Shown one piece after another: positions 7,260 to 11,021 of a stretch of DNA of 11,021 nucleotides. This stretch comes from Usnea hakonensis. Its lineage: Eukaryota; Ascomycota; Lecanoromycetes; Lecanorales; Parmeliaceae. A program made the position numbers and the translations under genes. Location: contig BLJB01000698.1 of NCBI GenBank assembly GCA_013423325.1, positions 1-11,021 of the forward strand. The letters run 5' to 3'. The notes beneath the pieces were generated by a model. The model did no database searches. It worked only from the letters and a program-made list of their open reading frames with translations, and was not told where the DNA came from. Position 1 is the stretch's first letter, and the number at the start of each line of letters is the position of its first letter.

Positions 7260-7450
7260 AAGCTTAGATTAGTAGATTCGATATACGGTTACACGGTGTA
7301 TATTGTGTTACTTTGTTAGTGGTAAGAGGTATAATCATATCATTAGCCTTTTTCTACCTAGTGGGAGGGGGGGGTATCAATGTAGTAAAAGGGGGTGTCA
7401 ATGTAGTAAAAGTGGGTGTTAACGTAGTAGGACCCAAAAAGAAGGAGGCT
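7260..7450. other. Less-mutated island
   Basis: About 190 bp that keep CA, TG and G-rich runs inside otherwise RIP-depleted DNA, including an eight-G run at 7367-7374. It contains TACACGGTGTA (an inverted repeat around one base, about 7290-7300) and the 21-bp tandem repeat. No coding or terminal-repeat identity was established. It could be a late insertion or a short LTR remnant. Confidence 0.45.
7370..7432 (+). repeat. Three-copy 21-bp tandem repeat
   Basis: Units at 7370-7390, 7391-7411 and 7412-7432. The first two differ at one position; the third is more diverged. Each contains a TCAATGTAGTA-like core (TTAACGTAGTA in the third). Confidence 0.9.
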
Positions 7451-8830
7451 AAAATAATTAATATTCTATTAAGATACTACTTAATAAGCGTACTTCTAGA
7501 CGGGGTAAAGTAGAATACTTAGTTAAATAGAAAAGATATAGTAATTAGTATAATATATAATATAATATAGAAGATCTAGATAATATCTAAAAATTAATCT
7601 AGAAATATAAAGCCTAGATATAATTACCCCTAAGAAGTACTAGGCGATAATAATAAAGGCCTATAATAACTCCGGAAATACTAGATATTATAATATTAGA
7701 AACTACCGTACTAAAAAAGAGGGGACGTCCTAGAAGAGATACTTAAAGACTAGGTAGTCTTACTAAATATATATAATACTTATCTATAGCCGTCTAAGTA
7801 AGACTTCTAAATATCTATTATTAGAAGTCTCTTTAATTTCTATTCTTGTTAACTAGGTAGAGTACTAGGAAAAATATACTTTCTAGCTATAATATTCCTA
7901 CATCGGCAATTCGGGAAGCTTAGCCCTAGAAGCTAGTAGCCGTTAAATACGCCTAAGGCTAATTAGCGTATATTCTAGCTATTAAGCTATATTAGCGCCT
8001 TAGTAGTAACTCGAATTATTAAGGATTATATTAGTAGATCTAGTAATTAAGTATACTAAATATACTTCTAACTCTAAAGCTATTTATTCTTATAATTACG
8101 AGTTTATTTATATTATCGTACTATTTATATTTATTTATAATTATAATTAATACGCTAAGGGCTTTAAAAAATAGAGATACTATATTCTCTATATTTAAAT
8201 TTATTAATATTTTAACTATTTATAATAATATCTACCTCTTAATATATTTATATATAAATAATAAAAGTATTATATTTCTTAATATTTATTATAACTAAAG
8301 ATAGAATTCTTTAATCTTTTTTATATTATACCGCTTTTTTATCTCTCTTAGTATCTAGTTTCTTTATTTAAATACTCTAATTCGTTTTAAGTTTAAAGAT
8401 AAGAGGATTCTTCTACCCTTTAATCTAAATTATATATTTATTTATAATAAGCTTTTTTCCGCTAATAGATTTTAATTTAGTAGAATTCTTTATAATCTTT
8501 AATAAATTAGTATTACTTTATTTATAGATAAATAGAGACTACTTATAGTATTAAAAGCTTTATTATTTAGCTCGTTCTAGTTATCGAATATATATTAGTT
8601 TTAATATATTTATATATTAATTAAAGAGAATAGTTACTATTTATTTATTTATCTCGATTATTTAAATCTTTCTTAATATATAACTATATAGAGTATTAAT
8701 ATCTTTATTAAACTTTATATTTATATTTATTTAATTATCTTAGATAGAACTATTTATAATATTATACTTCTCTATTCTAATCGCTTTTTATAAATTTACT
8801 ATAAGTTAGCCTTTTTATCTAGATCTAATT
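7451..8830 (+). pseudogene. Possible coding relic of unknown identity
   Basis: I recognise no family here. On the plus strand the frame with codons such as 7705-7707 contains KKRGRPRRD, an AT-hook-like sequence (about 7714-7740). It continues without shift to about 8830. From about 8057 to 8290 it is free of stops for over 70 codons, which is unusual in DNA this rich in TA. From 8050 to 8830 there are about 15 TAA or TAG codons and no TGA. The inferred product would be rich in Pro, His, Ser and Asn if the Leu, Ile and Tyr codons reflect RIP. Between 7700 and 8050 a second plus frame is equally open, so strand and frame are not secure. Confidence 0.25.
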
Positions 8831-8915
8831 AAGATCTTCTTTAGATATATCGAAGATCTTTTATAGATCTTTTTTAAAGATATTAAAGATCTAAAAAAGA
8901 TTTAAAGAAGATCTT
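8831..8915 (+). repeat. GATCTT-rich imperfect inverted repeat
   Basis: The outer arms AAGATCTTCTTTA (8831-8843) and TAAAGAAGATCTT (8903-8915) are a perfect 13-bp inverted pair. Several further AGATCTT or AAGATCT copies lie between them (for example near 8853, 8864 and 8885). It could form a long imperfect hairpin. Confidence 0.75.
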
Positions 8916-10640
8916 TATTAAAAATATAACTTAATTTACCTTTATAATACTAGAAATAGATAATCTACTATTATCTTTTTTAATCTAATACTATTATTAA
9001 TATAAGGGATTATAGTATTAGAAGTTTTTATCTCTATAATTTCTAAATCTTTTAATATTAATATTTTATTTCTATTAGCTACTATTTCGCCTTATCTATA
9101 AATATTAGACTTAATTAATAAATAACTATATTTTAATTAAGTATTTTAAGTATCTTATAGATTATTAAGAGAGTCTTTATAAAGAAAGTATACTAGTTTA
9201 TTTTTATTATCTAAATCCTCTTATTTTTTAATTTAAAATATAATCTCCTTCTATAATTTCGCTTATATAAACCTCTATTATATTAAACCTTAAGCGAACT
9301 ATATCTTTACTATTCTAGATTTATTAACTAGTATTATAGAATAAGTATTATTATAATCTTTATAATATAATAATTTATATATTATTAATATATTATCTTT
9401 TAAATTTAATCTAAATTTATATATTATATTTAAACTCCTTAATATAGTATCGAATTATAGTTACTATTATAATAATTATTTCTAGGGTTATAGATTAAAA
9501 TATATATTTAGTTAAAATTAGATTAATAAATCCTTCTTTACTATTATTAAAAAAGATAGATCTAAAGGCCTTAATAATTATTAAATTAAAAAATATTTTT
9601 AGTAAATCTAGTTATATTCGCTTTTTAGTAGTAATATAAAATTAAAGATTAGGAATCTATATTAGTATAATTAATATTTAGAAAGGCTAAATTTTTTAAT
9701 AAAGATCTTATATATTTATTAGAATCTTAACTAGCGCGGAAATTATAGTAATAATTAACTACCCTCTATACTCTATCTATTATATAAGATTAATAATTAT
9801 TAATAGTATTATATAACTATAACTAAATAAGTATAATATATTATTAATTTAATCTTAATATCTTATCTTTCTCGCTTTAGGAGGTTTAGGAACTATTTTA
9901 ATATTACTATTAATTATTCTTTTAACCTTACTAATACGGGCTATAATTCTTAATTATACTTTTTCAATAAATTTATATAATTATACTTTTTATCTAGAAC
10001 CTATAGTCCGTAGCCCTAACTAGTATATTTAGTAATAATCATTAATTATAAATAAGGTACCGCGTACGCTATAATAGTCTTATATCTTAGTATTAATATA
10101 AACTTTATATATTAATTTATCCTACTTTAGAGAAGTTCGATTTAGAAATAATAATAATATTTATAATATTATTTATATTATTACTTCTATATCTTTTCGA
10201 AAAATAGAGAGATAGATTTAGAATATAAAGAAATTAAAGAGGAGAGATTATATTTAATAGAGATAAATTAAAAGGATTAAAAAATATATAGTTTTTTTTT
10301 TAAGGCTCGTTATTAGTAAATAAAATATTAGAGGTAGACTATATTAGATTAATATATTACTATAAATATTATATAAGATTTATTCTATATTATATTTATA
10401 GAGATAATAATTCTAATATTATATTTACTATATTTATTATATTTTATATTTTTCTCTATTACCCGTATTTATAAGAAGGCTCGGATTAATTAAATTACTT
10501 ATTTAAATTAATATCGTTATTCTAAAAATATATATATTAGTAATTATTATAAATATTTTAATAATCTTTTATATACTTATCTTAAATAATTTTAGATCTT
10601 ATTTATAGGCTATTAATAGAATATAGTTAAAAATAAATAA
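8916..10640. other. Heavily RIP-mutated interval, no gene assigned
   Basis: Extremely AT-rich with almost no CA or TG. On the minus strand, the frame from about 10160 down to 9860 gives protein-like text with basic stretches (for example IARISKVKRI, PKPPKARK), but the plus strand over the same bases also reads with a similar or lower stop count. Stop density does not identify the coding strand. I found no RT, integrase, transposase or zinc-finger motif. Most likely this is old transposon or duplicated-gene sequence. Confidence 0.4.
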
Positions 10641-10896
10641 TTATATAAATAATATTGAAATCTATAGAGATAGCGACTATAAATTATAAACATATCTACT
10701 AGGGCCCCTACGGGGCTCTAGAGACCTCTAATATAAAGGTTATAACGAGTATAGCTAAGAACTAAGAGGAGGAGTTAATAGAAGTTAAAAAAAGATAATA
10801 TAATACTAAAGATAATATAGGAGAAGAAGACGGATACGCGTTAATTATATATATAAATATAATAAAGAGGATAGAGAAATTAAATAAAAAAATAGT
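10641..10896 (+). other. Possible short coding relic cut by the right-hand LINE
   Basis: One plus frame from about 10689 to 10896 has only three RIP-type stops. It reads as an acidic/basic mixed segment (LETSNIKVITSIAKN, then IGEEDGYALI). A GC-rich hairpin, GCCCC-TAC-GGGGC (about 10704-10716), lies at its start. The family is unknown and it is too short to be sure it is coding. Confidence 0.22.
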
Positions 10897-10930
10897 ATTT
10901 GAATTTGAATTTGAATTTGAATTTGAATTT
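10897..10930 (-). repeat. LINE hexamer tail (GAATTT)5
   Basis: Five perfect GAATTT units at 10901-10930, preceded by ATTT. On the element's own strand this is an AAATTC tail, the simple-repeat 3' end made during target-primed reverse transcription. Confidence 0.9.
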
Positions 10931-11021
10931 ATACGTTGTGTCTACCTAAACTTCGAAAGGTAATTACGGGATCCTTTGACTCTTATTAACTCGTAGTAAG
11001 AAAACTATTTGATACTATCGT
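10897..11021 (-). mobile_element. 3' end of a second ORF1-only LINE copy, partial
   Basis: The reverse complement matches the end of the LINE at 4564-4660: the last 11 ORF1 codons, the same tandem TAA TAA, the same trailer, then a tail of five exact hexamers (GAATTT on the plus strand, 10901-10930) against about three in the first copy. The element lies on the minus strand and continues past the right edge. It keeps several CA and TG pairs lost from the first copy, so it is less mutated. Its target duplication would lie just left of 10897 and beyond the window. Confidence 0.9.

Noticed and set aside
7313..7513. 66-codon open frame on the plus strand
   Set aside because: It would start with TTG, which is not a normal fungal start, and it owes its openness to the less-mutated island and the 21-bp repeat. 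There is no domain or gene context.
7433..7600. Possible chromodomain after integrase
   Set aside because: The aromatic cage and spacing are not visible, the frame differs from integrase, and a 700-bp gap separates them.
541..10896. Very frequent CTAG motifs as binding sites
   Set aside because: CTAG excess follows directly from RIP of CCAG and CTGG, so no regulatory meaning is needed.

Overview
The window looks like a transposon graveyard from a filamentous ascomycete (Pezizomycotina) that has, or had, repeat-induced point mutation (RIP). From about 545 to the right end the DNA is very AT-rich. CA and TG dinucleotides are nearly absent and TA is in great excess. Reading frames are broken almost only by TAA and TAG (from CAA, CAG, CGA and TGG), and TGA is nearly missing. 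No intact gene is present. Every assignable coding region is a dead transposon relic, recognised by reading through RIP-type changes. The species cannot be named from this.

Layout. 1-560: GC-richer block with a probable but unrecognised minus-strand coding relic and a two-base gap (450-451). 601-1440: minus-strand reverse transcriptase relic of a Ty3/gypsy retrotransposon. 1446-1755: LTR-like block with TGTTAG/CTAACA ends. 1756-2160: no recognised gene. 2161-6670: plus-strand Ty3/gypsy pol relic (RNase H, linker, integrase zinc-finger region, integrase core, GPF/Y-type C-terminus) carrying two insertions. The first (2891-4677) is a small LINE with a Tad-like ORF1 of 561 codons and three zinc knuckles, no ORF2, a hexamer-repeat 3' tail and a 13-bp target duplication. 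The second (4999-5624) is a 626-bp MITE-like DNA element with 21-bp inverted ends and a TA duplication. Removing the LINE plus one duplication (1797 bp) leaves the pol frame unbroken. Removing the MITE plus one TA rejoins pol apart from a single-base slip near 5652.

6670-10896: AT-rich relic DNA with short tandem repeats, a less-mutated island with a 21-bp tandem repeat (about 7260-7450), a GATCTT-rich inverted repeat (8831-8915) and several frames that may be old coding sequence but match no family I know. 10897-11021: the 3' end of a second, less mutated copy of the same small LINE, on the minus strand and running off the window.

Order of events inferred from nesting and mutation load: the gypsy element came first; the LINE inserted into it and was heavily mutated with it; the MITE, still rich in CA and TG at both ends, may be later or may have escaped because it is short. 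The most notable finding is the ORF1-only LINE: two copies share the same junction of ORF1 end, tandem stop codons, about 50 bp of trailer and hexamer tail. This suggests a non-autonomous LINE lineage that encodes only its RNA-binding protein.
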